DNA of 64,000 nucleotides from positions 486,006 through 550,005 of the forward strand of contig JAHIVH010000070.1 in assembly GCA_018816735.1 (NCBI GenBank). Direction: 5' to 3'. This stretch comes from Pseudomonadota bacterium. Lineage in GTDB: Bacteria > Desulfobacterota > Desulfobacteria > Desulfobacterales > JAHIVH01. Positions 1 to 8,350 of this stretch are shown here, piece after piece. The notes under the pieces were generated by a model, which saw only the letters and a list, made by a program, of their open reading frames with translations, searched no databases and was not told the origin of the DNA. The position numbers and the translations under genes were made by a program. Position 1 is the stretch's first letter, and each line of letters starts with the position of its first letter.

Positions 1-1
1 A

Positions 2-790
2 AAACATATCGGCATGGATAAAGTGACCGTGGCCATTTCAGGTGGTGGTCCGTTATCTGTGCCAGATGCCGAGTTCTTCCTGGGAATGGGGATAAAAGTT
101 CTGGAAGGATTTGGCATGACGGAAACCACAGCCGGTGCAAACATAAACAGGATAGATAAAATAAAAATAGGTACAGTCGGTCCTCCAATCAAGGATTCAA
201 TCACAAAAATAGATGCAGATGGAGAGGTGCTTGTAAGGGGCCCGCAGGTGATGAAAGGATACTACAAAAACGAAGACGCAACCATGGCCGCATTTACAGA
301 AGATGGATTTTTACGGACAGGTGACATTGGTTTGATAGACAGTGACGGATATTTGCGAATCACCGGTAGGAAAAAAGAGCTGATCATTACGTCCAGCGGA
401 AAGAACATCTCTCCTCAGAACCTTGAGAACAGTATCAAGAATTCACCATTTGTTGATCAGGTGGTCATCATTGGTGATAATAGAAATTATCTCAGTGCAC
501 TTGTCGTTCCTGAATTATATACACTTGAGGTGTGGGCCAGAAGCGTAGGCATTGTGTTTGCCGACCGGAAGTCGCTGATAGAAAATGAAAGCGTCAAGGA
601 TTTGTTTAATGAGGAGATTAAAAAGAACATGGAAAAATATTCCCGTATTGAACAGATCAAAATATTCAGACTGATCGATCGTGAATGGTCCCAGGATACA
701 GAAGAGCTTACACCCACACTTAAAGTTAAAAGACAGATTATCAACACGAAGTATAAAAAGGAAATAGAGGATATGTATCCTCATGGATAG
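2..790 (+). CDS. Long-chain acyl-CoA synthetase (AMP-forming), C-terminal part
   Basis: The gene is cut by the left window edge; the frame is open from base 2, so the ATG at 14 is probably internal. Enzymes of this family activate fatty acids with ATP and CoA to acyl-CoA, usually at the membrane. Visible motifs are those of the ANL superfamily: the adenine-binding loop GFGMTETTAG, the RTGDIG motif, the hinge region GRKKELIITSSGKNISPQ typical of FadD15-like long-chain synthetases, and a C-terminal lysine region LTPTLKVKR. About the last 260 residues are present, which covers the end of the N-terminal domain and the whole mobile C-terminal domain. Substrate chain length cannot be read from this part. 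The next gene starts 78 bases downstream on the same strand with its own ribosome binding site. Confidence 0.88.
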   Translation, partial: KHIGMDKVTVAISGGGPLSVPDAEFFLGMGIKVLEGFGMTETTAGANINRIDKIKIGTVGPPIKDSITKIDADGEVLVRGPQVMKGYYKNEDATMAAFTEDGFLRTGDIGLIDSDGYLRITGRKKELIITSSGKNISPQNLENSIKNSPFVDQVVIIGDNRNYLSALVVPELYTLEVWARSVGIVFADRKSLIENESVKDLFNEEIKKNMEKYSRIEQIKIFRLIDREWSQDTEELTPTLKVKRQIINTKYKKEIEDMYPHG

Positions 791-868
791 ATGATTCCAG
801 GTCTATTTTTGTACAACATGGATATTATGGAAGTTCGGGTATCAACATCTTTTAAGAGGAGAGGAAAA

Positions 869-3106
869 ATGAAACGATTTGTTTTGGCGATGGGGTTTGT
901 CGTTGTGGCAGCTTGTTTATCGCAAGTCAGTCATGCTGGAGAAATGACCAAAGACGGTCAGAATCACATTCTGAAAATTCTTGATGGCATAAACTGGGCA
1001 GGTTTTGAAGATGCGATCATTCAGTTTAATTTGCGAATAAAAATACCGGAGCAGCAGGGGTTATCTCCTGTGGATCTCTGGGGAACGCTGATCAAACACC
1101 AGGGTGACGGGAAATGGCCGACAATTGTCATTTCCACACCTTACAGAAGGGAGTACTTTTTCATCATTGGCCTTTCTCTTTTTACTCACGGTTACAATAT
1201 TCTGGCCGTCGATACCAGAGGGACCGGATCTGCCGGTGGAGACTGGATTTCCTTTGGGCCGGAAGAGCACACGGATTTGGCGTTTGTCATTGACGACTGG
1301 ATCCCCAAGCATGATTGGTCAGATGGAAACGTGGGGCTAATCGGTCCCTCTTACATGGCCATCTGCCAGCTGATGGCCGCCGGTCAGGTAAAGTGTGATG
1401 AGAAAACCGGTGAACCATTGCATCTCAGGGCATTGTTTCCGTTTTCGTCCATGAGTGATGCCTATAAGGATATTATCATGCATGGTGGGAATTTGAACAT
1501 GGTGTTCGTGCCCATCTGGCTGGGGTTTGTCGATTCTCTGGCACTTTTTCCCTCAACCTTGTGGTGGGGTGGTGAAAATGACGGAATGGATGGCACCTGG
1601 GAGGACCCGGATACGGATGTGATCAAAGAGGCCGGAAAAAACTGGATGGACAGCTGGAATCAGATCCCCGGCCATATGGAATGGTTTACAGATGCCGATA
1701 AAATCGTAGACGGACCTTTTTTTGATGAACGATCTCCCATGACCTATTGGCCGGACAAGAATTCTGAAGAGAGAGACAGTTTTGGCGCGGAAAAGACCAT
1801 GTCATCGAAACTTCCTGTATTTCTTGTGGGGGGCTGGCTGGACGTATTTACAAGAGGTACACTCAATAACTACCAATACGGATTGAAAAACCAGGATGTG
1901 TCGGACAAGGCAATTATCATGGGCCCCTGGTATCATATTGACGCATCTGCCGCACTGGGGCTTGATTCCGTTCTGCTCACCAATGAAGTCTCCGCAAGAT
2001 GGTTCGACTGGAAAGTAAAAGGGATAGAAGATCCTTTCATGGTCGAGTTTCCGGCCATGATTTATGTGATGGGAAAAGAAAAATGGCGGCTTGAAAAATC
2101 GTGGCCGCTTGCAGAATCGCGCGTGGATGAAAAAGTGCTTTATCTGTCAAAGAAAAAGGCTACCATCAATTGGCTGGACTGGTTTTCCCTGTTTAACATG
2201 AGAAAAAATTATCAACTGGTCGAAGAGGCAACCTACCGTGATTACAAAAACGACGATCCGGTACTCATTCACAATCCTGCCGAACTCCACGGCACCCTGT
2301 CCCGGTCGACCCAGAGATGGCTGTTGGGCGGGATAGCGAACATTACCCAGCTGGCCAAATTTCTTTTCAATATAGATATAGACTGTTCGCTTCCCTGGGA
2401 GGATGAACGGGCCGACGAGATCGCCTGCCTGACGTTTACTACCGGTAAACTGGAAACGGATTTGGAAATCACAGGTCCACTCAAACTGACGTTCTGGGCC
2501 AGGTCCGAATTTGATGAGCCTGTATCCCATTCCTATATCGACAAGTTGGAAGCGAATATCTATGACAAGATGATTCAGATTCCCCTGGCAGAGGACAACA
2601 GTTTCATTGAAATACTGATGGATGTGAAGGATGTTCAGTGGGTGATCGAAGTGAACGACGTCTATCCGCTGGGCAGAGCCAAAAATATCACATCCGGGTG
2701 GCTCTCCGCCGCTCACAGGCCCTATGATTCAAATGAAGACCCGAATACGGTGGAACATTATGTTGACCCGGACTATGTCCCCTTTGATCCGTTCTACGAC
2801 AAAGCAGACCGGGAACCCATGCTCATAAATGAAGGAGATCTGTATCAATATGTGGTGGAGATCTGGCCCACATCAAATGTGTTCAAAAAAGGGCATCGTA
2901 TCCGATTGAGTATTTCCGCGTCTGATTTCCCCCACCTGGTTCCTCTGATGGTGCCTTCGGAAAATACGGTCGTTATCGATGAAGACCATCCGGCAATGCT
3001 GGCGTTCAATTCAGTCAATACCGATGATGAAGGAAATACGTGGATGTGGGTCTCGGACACCGGATATAAAAATGCGGACGAGTATTTGAAATACCACACC
3101 AATTAA
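869..3106 (+). CDS. Exported CocE/NonD-family (S15-like) serine hydrolase
   Basis: Alpha/beta hydrolase of the X-Pro dipeptidyl-peptidase/CocE family, 745 aa. I chose the ATG at 869 because AGAGGAGAGG lies just before it and the protein then opens with a clean signal peptide (MKRFVLAMGF...SQVSHAGE); an earlier in-frame ATG at 791 lacks both. The catalytic triad is visible: Ser161 in GPSYMA, Asp325 in GGWLDVF, His356 in GPWYHID. The family motif usually ends in Gly (GxSYxG); here it is Ala. The last 200 or so residues fit the C-terminal jelly-roll domain of the family. The signal peptide implies action in the periplasm or outside the cell. The substrate is unknown; esterase, amidase or acylase activity are all possible. 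Confidence 0.85.
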   Translation: MKRFVLAMGFVVVAACLSQVSHAGEMTKDGQNHILKILDGINWAGFEDAIIQFNLRIKIPEQQGLSPVDLWGTLIKHQGDGKWPTIVISTPYRREYFFIIGLSLFTHGYNILAVDTRGTGSAGGDWISFGPEEHTDLAFVIDDWIPKHDWSDGNVGLIGPSYMAICQLMAAGQVKCDEKTGEPLHLRALFPFSSMSDAYKDIIMHGGNLNMVFVPIWLGFVDSLALFPSTLWWGGENDGMDGTWEDPDTDVIKEAGKNWMDSWNQIPGHMEWFTDADKIVDGPFFDERSPMTYWPDKNSEERDSFGAEKTMSSKLPVFLVGGWLDVFTRGTLNNYQYGLKNQDVSDKAIIMGPWYHIDASAALGLDSVLLTNEVSARWFDWKVKGIEDPFMVEFPAMIYVMGKEKWRLEKSWPLAESRVDEKVLYLSKKKATINWLDWFSLFNMRKNYQLVEEATYRDYKNDDPVLIHNPAELHGTLSRSTQRWLLGGIANITQLAKFLFNIDIDCSLPWEDERADEIACLTFTTGKLETDLEITGPLKLTFWARSEFDEPVSHSYIDKLEANIYDKMIQIPLAEDNSFIEILMDVKDVQWVIEVNDVYPLGRAKNITSGWLSAAHRPYDSNEDPNTVEHYVDPDYVPFDPFYDKADREPMLINEGDLYQYVVEIWPTSNVFKKGHRIRLSISASDFPHLVPLMVPSENTVVIDEDHPAMLAFNSVNTDDEGNTWMWVSDTGYKNADEYLKYHTN

Positions 3107-3310
3107 GCAAATAGCGTCTTTCGGATTGCCCCTGTGCCTTCTAAACTTTGACCCAGGGTTTTTCCCTTTTTTATTAGCCCCTTAAAAATTTCTTCATTTT
3201 CAATTCCAGTCATAAAAAATACCTGATGATTTTTTCATGTTATGATATGCAAATAGAATTTAAGAGCAAACATGTCTTGAAGACCCAATAATCAGGAACA
3301 GAGGTGACCC

Positions 3311-4417
3311 ATGAAAAGCAAAGTTTATTTTATCGATTTGAGAACCACCTTTAAAGAAAATCTGGTGGCAAAAATTGGCCGGCTGGTTGAAACCGCAGGG
3401 ATAAAAGACGTTATTTCCAAAAAGGATCTGACGGCTGTCAAGCTCCACTTCGGGGAGCTTGGAAACACGGCATTTATAAGGCCCGTGTTTATCCGTAAAA
3501 TTGTTGAGAGCGTAAAACTTGCAGGCGGCGTCCCTTTTTTGACAGATGCCAATACCCTCTATGCAGGCACAAGAAGTGATGCGGCCAGTCATTTGAAAAC
3601 AGCTATTCAGAATGGATTTGACTATGCCGTGGTGGAAGCGCCGATTGTCATTGCAGATGGCTTGAGGGGGAAAAGTGAAGCTGCTGTCACCATCAACCGG
3701 AAACGCTTTAAGGAAGTCTATATCGGATCAGAGATTCATCAGGCAGATGCCCTGATATCCGTTGCCCATTTCAAGGGGCACGAGTTATCGGGTTTCGGCG
3801 GCACCATGAAAAATCTCGGTATGGGATGTGCCTCCCGAAGAGGAAAAATGGCCCAGCATTCGGATCTTTCCCCATCTATCAAGAAGAAAAAGTGCATTGG
3901 TTGCGGCGACTGTCTGGTCCGGTGCTCACAAACGGCCATTTCACTCGTGGATAAAAAATCGGTCATCGATTCGGAGAAGTGTATCGGCTGCGGTGAATGC
4001 ATCCTCATTTGCCCGCAAGGCGCCATTCAGATCCAGTGGAGTGCTTCTGTGCCTGTATTTCTTGAAGCCATGATGGAGTATACGGAAGGGGTCCTGAAAA
4101 ATAAAAAAGGGAAATCCCTGTTTGTGAATTTTCTCACGGATATTTCTCCAGCCTGTGATTGCATGCCGTATAATGATGCACCGATTGTAAGAGACATAGG
4201 GATCATGGCATCAACCGATCCGGTGGCCATTGATCGGGCCTCCATCGATATGGTGAACCAGGAGCATGCACTTCCCCATACCTGCCTCGAAGCGAACAAA
4301 GGTCCGGGTGAAGACAAGTTCAAAGCAGTCTATCCCCATGTGAATTGGGCCTACCAATTTGACTATGCAAAGGGACTGGGCTTAGGGACGGATGAATATG
4401 ACCTTGAAAGGATTTAG
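3311..4417 (+). CDS. DUF362 protein with two [4Fe-4S] ferredoxin clusters
   Basis: 368 aa, cytoplasmic, no signal peptide. The N-terminal 185 residues and the C-terminal 120 match the DUF362 fold, with the characteristic KLHFGELGN, HFKGHELSGFGG and MKNLGMGCASRRGK stretches. Inserted between them is a bacterial ferredoxin domain with two full CxxCxxCxxxC motifs (Cys195/198/201/205 and Cys224/227/230/234), so two [4Fe-4S] clusters are expected. The arrangement is common in anaerobes, but no biochemical role is firmly known; a redox or metal-handling function is an inference. It stands alone, about 200 bases from each neighbour. A GAGGTGA ribosome binding site precedes the ATG. Confidence 0.85.
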   Translation: MKSKVYFIDLRTTFKENLVAKIGRLVETAGIKDVISKKDLTAVKLHFGELGNTAFIRPVFIRKIVESVKLAGGVPFLTDANTLYAGTRSDAASHLKTAIQNGFDYAVVEAPIVIADGLRGKSEAAVTINRKRFKEVYIGSEIHQADALISVAHFKGHELSGFGGTMKNLGMGCASRRGKMAQHSDLSPSIKKKKCIGCGDCLVRCSQTAISLVDKKSVIDSEKCIGCGECILICPQGAIQIQWSASVPVFLEAMMEYTEGVLKNKKGKSLFVNFLTDISPACDCMPYNDAPIVRDIGIMASTDPVAIDRASIDMVNQEHALPHTCLEANKGPGEDKFKAVYPHVNWAYQFDYAKGLGLGTDEYDLERI

Positions 4418-4423
4418 TATTTC

Positions 4424-4452
4424 TTGACAGACATTCAATTAATGGTTAGATG
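4424..4452 (+). promoter_or_regulatory. Candidate sigma-70 promoter for the PstS-like/porin pair
   Basis: A perfect TTGACA at 4424-4429 is followed 17 bases later by TAGATG at 4447-4452, a weak -10 element. It lies just past the stop of the DUF362 gene and would give a leader of about 150 bases before the next start. The -35 box is good and the -10 box poor, so this is tentative. Confidence 0.3.
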
Positions 4453-4607
4453 GTAAGTGTTTTTATTCGCCCTGCCAATATTTTTGAAATCCAAATTTAT
4501 CCATAGATCTGGTATCGGTATTCTACGGCCAGACGCTTATTCTTTCACGATCAGGTTCTATGTTTAAAGGGTGTTATGTAATTTTCTCAATCCAGGGAGA
4601 GGAAAAC

Positions 4608-5060
4608 ATGAAATCAAGATTTGCTTTTTTGATTATGAGGATCGTAGTTGGGGGCATGCTTGTTGTCTTTTTCAATGGTTTGACCGGCTCGGCTGCCTGG
4701 GCGGATGTTGTGATTATCGCCCATCCGTCGGTGGATGTGGAATCCATGACCGCACAAGAATTGAAAAATGTGTTCCTGGGAAACCGGGTCAAATGGAATG
4801 ATCACCTTCAGATCAAAGTGGTTGTGTTGAAGGATCTGCCCGCGCATGAGCAATTTACAAGAAAAATTGTACACAAGACCACAGCCCAGTTCAAAAACTG
4901 GTGGCGGCAAATGGTTTTTACCGGTAAAGGATTAATCCCCAGATCATTTAATTCGGAGCAGGCGCTTATGGCGTATGTGGCAGCAAATGAAGGGGCTGTC
5001 GGTTACATTTCGTCAGAACTGAAACCGGTTGGCGTTAGAACCATTAATGTTTTGGATTGA
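4608..5060 (+). CDS. Small PstS-like exported substrate-binding protein
   Basis: 150 aa with an N-terminal signal peptide ending near SAAWAD. The start at 4608 is set by GGGAGAGG just upstream; an ATG 48 bases earlier would add a poor leader. The mature part resembles the short phosphate-binding-protein-like family: the opening VVIIAHPSVDVESMT, the repeated basic/aromatic core (NVFLGNRVKW, FKNWWRQMVFTGKG) and the ending ANEGAVGYIS. Half-length PstS relatives of this kind usually lack nearby Pst permease genes, as here, so true phosphate import by this protein is doubtful. The porin gene begins 17 bases after its stop and the two are probably co-transcribed, suggesting a joint role in sensing or uptake at the envelope. 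Confidence 0.75.
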   Translation: MKSRFAFLIMRIVVGGMLVVFFNGLTGSAAWADVVIIAHPSVDVESMTAQELKNVFLGNRVKWNDHLQIKVVVLKDLPAHEQFTRKIVHKTTAQFKNWWRQMVFTGKGLIPRSFNSEQALMAYVAANEGAVGYISSELKPVGVRTINVLD

Positions 5061-5077
5061 TAAGGAGGTATCATCAA

Positions 5078-6337
5078 ATGAAAAAGATCATATTATTGAC
5101 CATTTTAGCTGCTGTCTTTTTTACCGCACACGCATTTGCCTCCGAATTTGGGGATGTTGATATTCACGGATTTATATCTCAGGGATATCTGCAGACAGAT
5201 AAAATTAATTTTCTGGCAGAAACAAAAGATGGCACATTTCAGTTTAACGAACTGGCCCTGAATTTTGCAACCATCCTTTCGCCCGGACTCAGGGTGGGTA
5301 TGCAGTTGTTTGCCTATGATCTGGGAGACCGTGGAAATGATGAACTCACAGTTGAATGGTGTTATGCCGATTACCAGTGGAAGGAGTGGCTGGGATTCAG
5401 GGTTGGATCCATGAAAACCCCTCATGGCTTATACAATGAAATCAGGGATATGGATATGCTCCGACCGACCATTTTTCTTCCTATGGGCGTATATTCAGAG
5501 GTCATTCGAGATGAACTCCAGAGTAACAGGGGGATGGCTGCTTATGGTTTGGTTTCATTGGGTGGATTGGGACGTCTTTCCTACCTGATGCAATTGGGAC
5601 AGATGACGGTCGACAAAGACAAAGGGTTTGCCAGGGCCGCAGAATTGTTGGCTGAACGTAATTTCGAGTTACAAGGTTTTACAATTAATGCTGACACGAA
5701 AGATATCCATTCGGGATACACATCAAATGGTGTGTTAAAATGGTACACCTTTATTGATGGCCTGATGCTTGGCATCACAGGGTTCAACAACAATAATATG
5801 GATACAACAATTCGGACTAATGGCAGTTTGAATAATATCCCTTTTGAATATCAATTCCAAAGTCATATAACGGAATGGTGGGGGATGGTGGCCAGTGGCC
5901 AGTATGAGTGGTATGATCTGGTGCTGACCTATGAATATTTCAGAAGCGATATGAAAACGACTACCAGAGACAGTGAAACATATGTCGTGCCCATATTTGG
6001 GGTGGATGGTAAAAACGAAAAAAGTCCACTTATGGCTTGGTATATCAATTTGTCTTACCGGTTTTCTGCCTTTGTCGAATGCGCGTATACGTACACTGAG
6101 TATTATGAAAATATAAATGATAGAGACGGCACAAGTTACAAGGAAAGCGGACTGGACGACTACCTGGCATGGGCCAAATCGTCTGTATTTTCGACCCGTT
6201 TTGACATCAATGACAACTGGATTTTAAAATTAGAATACACCTATACAGACGGACAGTTATATTTCAATCCTGCTGAAAATGATAAGTTAAGCCGTTACTG
6301 GAGTATGTATGGGATAAAAGTAACGTATACGTTCTAG
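5078..6337 (+). CDS. Outer-membrane porin-like beta-barrel protein
   Basis: 419 aa. The start at 5078 follows an excellent AAGGAGGT and begins a classic signal peptide (MKKIILLTIL...AHAFAS). The mature protein opens with VDIHGFISQGYLQ, a first strand typical of bacterial porins, and ends in KVTYTF; a C-terminal Phe is the usual assembly signal for outer-membrane barrels. Alternating polar/aromatic strands recur throughout (for example FVECAYTYTEYYEN and WILKLEYTYTDG). The sequence is too divergent for me to assign a substrate. Its partner upstream is the PstS-like exported protein. The last four bases overlap the convergent 82-residue gene on the other strand, so there is no room for a terminator between them. 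Confidence 0.75.
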   Translation: MKKIILLTILAAVFFTAHAFASEFGDVDIHGFISQGYLQTDKINFLAETKDGTFQFNELALNFATILSPGLRVGMQLFAYDLGDRGNDELTVEWCYADYQWKEWLGFRVGSMKTPHGLYNEIRDMDMLRPTIFLPMGVYSEVIRDELQSNRGMAAYGLVSLGGLGRLSYLMQLGQMTVDKDKGFARAAELLAERNFELQGFTINADTKDIHSGYTSNGVLKWYTFIDGLMLGITGFNNNNMDTTIRTNGSLNNIPFEYQFQSHITEWWGMVASGQYEWYDLVLTYEYFRSDMKTTTRDSETYVVPIFGVDGKNEKSPLMAWYINLSYRFSAFVECAYTYTEYYENINDRDGTSYKESGLDDYLAWAKSSVFSTRFDINDNWILKLEYTYTDGQLYFNPAENDKLSRYWSMYGIKVTYTF

Positions 6338-6582
6338 TGAATCGTTATCCCGGCCGCCTTGTGAGCGCCAATCCGCTCCAGGTAAGCGATAAATTTATCC
6401 ACGGACTGTTTTGGCGTATTGAATTCGGAGAGGAGTTCTTCTTTTGTCAGAAGGCTCACATCTTCTGAAATAAACTGTTTGATACTCATTTCCATGGAAA
6501 GCCTGTCTTCTCCATCCAGATGTTTACTAAGAATGTATTTAAGGGCTTCCTCAAGGCTTTTCAGCATATCGTCTTTGGTCAT
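6334..6582 (-). CDS. Hypothetical 82-residue protein coupled to dut
   Basis: I do not recognise this protein. It is small, acidic and probably mainly helical, with no signal peptide or membrane segment. Charged amphipathic stretches (KSLEEALKYILSKHL, SVDKFIAYLERIG) suggest a helical bundle or adaptor. Its start shares one base with the dut stop (TAATG), which strongly suggests translational coupling and supports the gene being real. It is the last gene of the long minus-strand translation/RNA block and ends inside the convergent porin stop. Confidence 0.6.
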   Translation of the reverse strand: MTKDDMLKSLEEALKYILSKHLDGEDRLSMEMSIKQFISEDVSLLTKEELLSEFNTPKQSVDKFIAYLERIGAHKAAGITIH

Positions 6583-7040
6583 TAAACACCTGTGTGCCCG
6601 AACCCGCCTGTGCTTCTGTCTGTGTCATCGAGTTCTTCCACAATTTCCACTTTGGCCTGGTACACCTTTTTAATGATCATCTGGGCAATGCGATCTCCAC
6701 GCTTAATCGTGTACGGCTCTCTTCCCAGATTGATGACCGCGATTTTGACTTCTCCCCGGTAATCGGAATCGATGGTGCCCGGAGAGTTGATAATACCAAT
6801 ACCATGCTTGACGGCAAGGCCGCTGCGGGGACGAATCTGTGCCTCGTATCCTCTGGGGACGGCCATGGCAAATCCGGTGGGGATAAGGGAAATCGTGCCG
6901 GGTGCGAGGATCAGATCTGTTTCAACCCCGGCGCACACATCCATGCCTGCGGCTTCTTCTGTCATGTAACGGGGGAGTGGAATATCATTTGTTTTTTCAG
7001 GAGAAATACGTCTGAATTTGATAATTGGGCTTTCTTTCAA
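6582..7040 (-). CDS. dut: dUTP diphosphatase (dUTPase)
   Basis: 152 aa, the usual length for the trimeric dUTPase. It hydrolyses dUTP to dUMP and pyrophosphate, keeping uracil out of DNA and feeding dTMP synthesis. The conserved motifs are present in order: AAGMDV (motif 1, residues 30-35), RPRSGLAVKHG (motif 2, 70-80), GTIDSDYRGEV (motif 3, 88-98, with catalytic Asp91), RGDRIAQM (motif 4) and RSTGGFGHTG (motif 5, flexible lid). It lies 44 bases downstream of the M16 peptidase gene and directly coupled to the small gene that follows it. In many Desulfobacterota dut sits near pnp and an M16 peptidase, as here. Confidence 0.96.
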   Translation of the reverse strand: MKESPIIKFRRISPEKTNDIPLPRYMTEEAAGMDVCAGVETDLILAPGTISLIPTGFAMAVPRGYEAQIRPRSGLAVKHGIGIINSPGTIDSDYRGEVKIAVINLGREPYTIKRGDRIAQMIIKKVYQAKVEIVEELDDTDRSTGGFGHTGV

Positions 7041-7084
7041 TTGATAGGCACCTTTTAAGATGATCTGAATTTAAGATACAGGTA

Positions 7085-8350
7085 TTAAAAATGAATTTGT
7101 TCTTCAAACTGTTTTGAATCCTCAACAGGCCCTAAAAACACCGCTGCCGGTTGTATATGATCAAACAGGTCTGTACAGAGATTTTTAATATCGTCAATGG
7201 TGGTGGCGTTTATTTTTTCAATAATTTCTGAAAGGGGGATATAATGTCCAAAATGGATTTCATTTTGGGTAAGTCGTACCATCTGGTTATCCGTGCTTTC
7301 CGATGACAGCATGATGTTTCCTTTGGTATATTCTTTTGCATCCTGAAGTTCGGTTTGAGAGACATATTCATTTTTAAGATTCCGGATCTCAGAAAGAATG
7401 AGATCAAGGGACGTGTTCACCATTTCAGGAGAAGTGCCGACGTAAATACCGAACATTCCCGTATCCACACCTGCAGAGGTAAAGGAATAAACAGAATAGG
7501 CGAGCCCTCTTTTTTCCCTGATTTCCTGAAACAGTCTGGAACTCATGTTTCCACCAAGAATCGTATTCATGAGAGATATGGCAAAGCGTCTTTTATCGGT
7601 GATGCTGATCCCTTCTGTTCCAATGCACATATGAACCTGTTCAATATCACGCTGGGTTATTGCGACCGTCGATTGCGGTGAAGGTGGTATCCGGACGGGA
7701 AGTTTTTTGCCTGGCTTTATGGTTTCAAAAGAAGGGCCTATAAGGTCGAGAAGCCGGTTATGTTCGACATTGCCTGCTGCTGAAATTATAATCCGGTCTG
7801 GCTGATAAAAATGATGAAAGAACTGCTTGATGGCATCTGCTTTAAACTGCTTGACGGTTTCTCTGCTGCCCAATATGGATCGCCCCAGAGGATGCTTTCC
7901 CCATAAATTCTGTTCAAGGAGCGTATGGATGTATTCTTCAGGGTTATCTTCTATCATGCCTATTTCAGAAAGAATAACCGGACGTTCATTTTCAACTTCC
8001 TGCTCACTGAACTCGGAATTTAAAAAGATGTCTGAAAGGATGTCCGCCATAGTGGAAAGATGCGTATCCATCACTCTCGCGTGAAAGCAGGTATTTTCCA
8101 TGGACGTAAACGCATTTGTCTGGCCACCAATAGCATCAAACTCTTTGGCGAGTTGGTAGGCGGATCTTTTTTTTGTCCCTTTAAAGAGCATATGCTCTAT
8201 AAAATGGGAAAGGCCATTTTCGTGGATGCGTTCATCCCTGGCGCCCACATTGACCCAAATCCCCATGGAAACGGATCTCACATGGGGGATGGTTTTGGTA
8301 AGGATTTTAACCCCGTTTTTTAAAACGGTTTTATTGACGGTCGGATTCAT
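7085..8350 (-). CDS. M16-family zinc metallopeptidase (processing-peptidase-like)
   Basis: 421 aa, single-chain pitrilysin-family peptidase of the YmxG/mitochondrial-processing-peptidase-beta type. The inverted zinc motif HxxEH is at residues 49-53 ([11 protein letters not shown]), with the third ligand probably Glu129 in VILSEIGM. A second domain carries the usual [20 protein letters not shown] segment. No signal peptide is seen, so it is cytosolic. Its start overlaps the end of pnp by 20 bases, consistent with co-transcription and translational coupling. Substrates are not known; the pnp-M16-dut order is common across bacteria and says little about function. Confidence 0.92.
   Translation of the reverse strand: MNPTVNKTVLKNGVKILTKTIPHVRSVSMGIWVNVGARDERIHENGLSHFIEHMLFKGTKKRSAYQLAKEFDAIGGQTNAFTSMENTCFHARVMDTHLSTMADILSDIFLNSEFSEQEVENERPVILSEIGMIEDNPEEYIHTLLEQNLWGKHPLGRSILGSRETVKQFKADAIKQFFHHFYQPDRIIISAAGNVEHNRLLDLIGPSFETIKPGKKLPVRIPPSPQSTVAITQRDIEQVHMCIGTEGISITDKRRFAISLMNTILGGNMSSRLFQEIREKRGLAYSVYSFTSAGVDTGMFGIYVGTSPEMVNTSLDLILSEIRNLKNEYVSQTELQDAKEYTKGNIMLSSESTDNQMVRLTQNEIHFGHYIPLSEIIEKINATTIDDIKNLCTDLFDHIQPAAVFLGPVEDSKQFEEQIHF

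Noticed and set aside
2147..2716. 189-codon open frame on the minus strand inside the hydrolase gene
   Set aside because: It is the shadow of a well-supported plus-strand gene with catalytic motifs; it has no ribosome site or recognisable domain.
3140..3175. Terminator after the CocE-like gene (AGGG-TTTTT-CCCT then T-run)
   Set aside because: The four-base stem is too weak to support a call.
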